Shown here: piece after piece, positions 40,171-40,897 of the stretch
Layout of the letters: every line of letters begins with the position of its first letter
How positions within the stretch are numbered: the first letter of the stretch is position 1
The notes under the pieces: model-generated
What the model saw: the letters and a program-made list of their open reading frames with translations, nothing else
Database searches by the model: none
Told to the model about the DNA's origin: nothing
Translations under genes and position numbers: made by a program
NCBI GenBank assembly: GCA_049694275.1
Contig: JBAVQS010000339.1
Span: 1-40,897 of the forward strand
Reading direction: 5' to 3'
Source: JBAVQS01 sp049694275
GTDB lineage: Bacteria; Chloroflexota; Anaerolineae; UBA4142; SHND01
DNA length: 40,897 bases

Positions 40171-40897
40171 ATGAACAAGCGGAAACTATACATCCAGGCG
40201 AATCGCATCGAATGGGTCTTGAACAATCACAAGGCGCCGGCGCGCGTGACTGGCGGACGGGTGACTCCCAGTCTGATTCGGTTTGATCTCGAGATTGCGC
40301 CCAGGACCAGAGTGGGACAGGTGGAAGCATTGAGCCAGGAAATTGCGCTGGCGCTCGGGGCCGCTTCGGCCCGCGTCACGCGCACCAAAGGTCAATTGAA
40401 TGTCGAGGTCCCGCGCGAGGACGCCAGTCAGGTGCGCTTTCTTGCCCTCGCCGACAGGCTTGCTCAGGACTTGCAGCTCAAACGTAACCTCATCGTTCCC
40501 GGCACGGCAGTGCTGGGGCTGGATGTGGAAGGGATTCCACTCCTGCTCCGGCTCTCTGCACCCGATGTCACGCATATCCTGGTCGCCGGAACGACGGGCA
40601 GCGGCAAGACCGAAGTGGTGCGAACGATTCTCGCATCCATCATCTATTTTCAAAAAGCGCGCGATGCGCAGTTCCTCCTCGTCGACCCGAAAGGCAGCGC
40701 CTTTAAATTGTTCCTGGGCCTGCCCCATTTGTTGACCGTGCCGATCAAGACGATCGACGAGACATTGGAGCGCCTCCGCTGGCTCGAGTCCGAGATGGAA
40801 CGGCGACAGGAACTGGGGATTACGCGTCCTCGCATCATTCTCGTGCTGGATGAACTGGCCGATCTCTTGATGCAGGGTGGACAGGAATTGCAGGTAC
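40171..40897 (+). CDS. FtsK/SpoIIIE-type DNA translocase, 3' end outside the window
   Basis: The 242 visible codons read MNKRKLYIQANRIEWVLNNH at the start. A region resembling the FtsK alpha/beta domains (about 20-115, IRFDLEIAPRTRVGQVEALS, VEVPRED) precedes the FtsK_SpoIIIE motor. Its motor has LLLRLSAPDVTHILVAGTTG followed by SGKTE, Walker A with Lys146, LLVDPKGSAFK, and Walker B IILVLDELADLL. There are no membrane segments in the visible part, unlike cell-division FtsK, so it is a soluble motor of the kind found on plasmids, integrative elements or accessory translocases. It is cotranscribed with the Cys-rich gene and lies downstream of lexA. Confidence 0.88.
   Translation, partial: MNKRKLYIQANRIEWVLNNHKAPARVTGGRVTPSLIRFDLEIAPRTRVGQVEALSQEIALALGAASARVTRTKGQLNVEVPREDASQVRFLALADRLAQDLQLKRNLIVPGTAVLGLDVEGIPLLLRLSAPDVTHILVAGTTGSGKTEVVRTILASIIYFQKARDAQFLLVDPKGSAFKLFLGLPHLLTVPIKTIDETLERLRWLESEMERRQELGITRPRIILVLDELADLLMQGGQELQV

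Noticed and set aside
1..40897. tRNA, rRNA or CRISPR loci
   Set aside because: I looked for T-loop words, CCA-type ends, conserved rRNA segments and regularly spaced repeats and saw none that hold up.

Overview
The window is GC-rich, tightly packed bacterial chromosome. It fits a member of the Chloroflexota (for example an Anaerolineae-type genome): Lon, PrfA-PrmC-Sua5, FolP-FolC and MurJ are mixed with DUF554, DUF1786, VIT/VWA and FGE-sulfatase genes. There are several families of short dispersed palindromes, LexA sites of the GAAC-N4-GTTC type, and promoters whose -10 box lies directly in front of the start codon. The phylum is an inference from gene content and style; no rRNA or tRNA gene is present to settle it.

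Layout. 1-4.9 kb: a type I restriction-modification operon on the minus strand (hsdR, hsdM, hsdS), with hsdS cut by an IS5-family element that runs off the left edge. 5.1-6.4 kb: ftcD and a VanZ-like gene (plus strand), convergent with a minus-strand operon of NUDIX hydrolase, DUF1786, DUF554 and hutI (6.4-9.9 kb). 10.0-13.7 kb: moaA, a HesB/IscA protein with a Cys/His tail, a conserved membrane protein and a nucleotidyltransferase-fold protein. 13.7-20.8 kb (minus): folC, folP, a PAS histidine kinase, apt, an MFS transporter and a GlpD-like dehydrogenase. 20.9-25.3 kb (plus): lon, a zinc-ribbon membrane protein and an AlbA_2/HATPase-type regulator. 25.6-33.8 kb (minus): a VIT/VWA protein, a glycosyltransferase, sua5, prmC, prfA and murJ. 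34-37.5 kb (minus): the diversification locus described below. 37.6-40.9 kb (plus): rpsT, a lexA-like gene under two SOS boxes, a Cys-rich protein and an FtsK/SpoIIIE translocase cut by the right edge.

The most important content is a diversity-generating retroelement (DGR) signature at 34.2-37.4 kb. A CHAT (caspase-like) protease fused to an FGE-sulfatase/C-type-lectin-fold domain ends in a 120-bp variable repeat (35303-35422). A 120-bp Asn-codon-rich template repeat lies just downstream (34978-35097). By hand alignment the two differ at 17 positions, and every one is an adenine in the template sense strand. The other 89 positions are identical. The template has its own extended -10 promoter. 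A second, 5'-truncated FGE gene follows; its variable-looking C-terminus must derive from a different template. No reverse transcriptase or Avd gene is visible, so the enzyme must act from elsewhere, lie beyond the window, or be lost.

Other notable points: a LexA homologue with Thr in place of the catalytic Ser and no Ala-Gly at the expected cleavage site; two divergent promoters sharing one palindromic -35 hexamer; dispersed repeats inserted in frame inside hsdM, hutI and the CHAT gene; recurrent leaderless-type promoters; and a 226-bp MITE-like element beside the DGR region.
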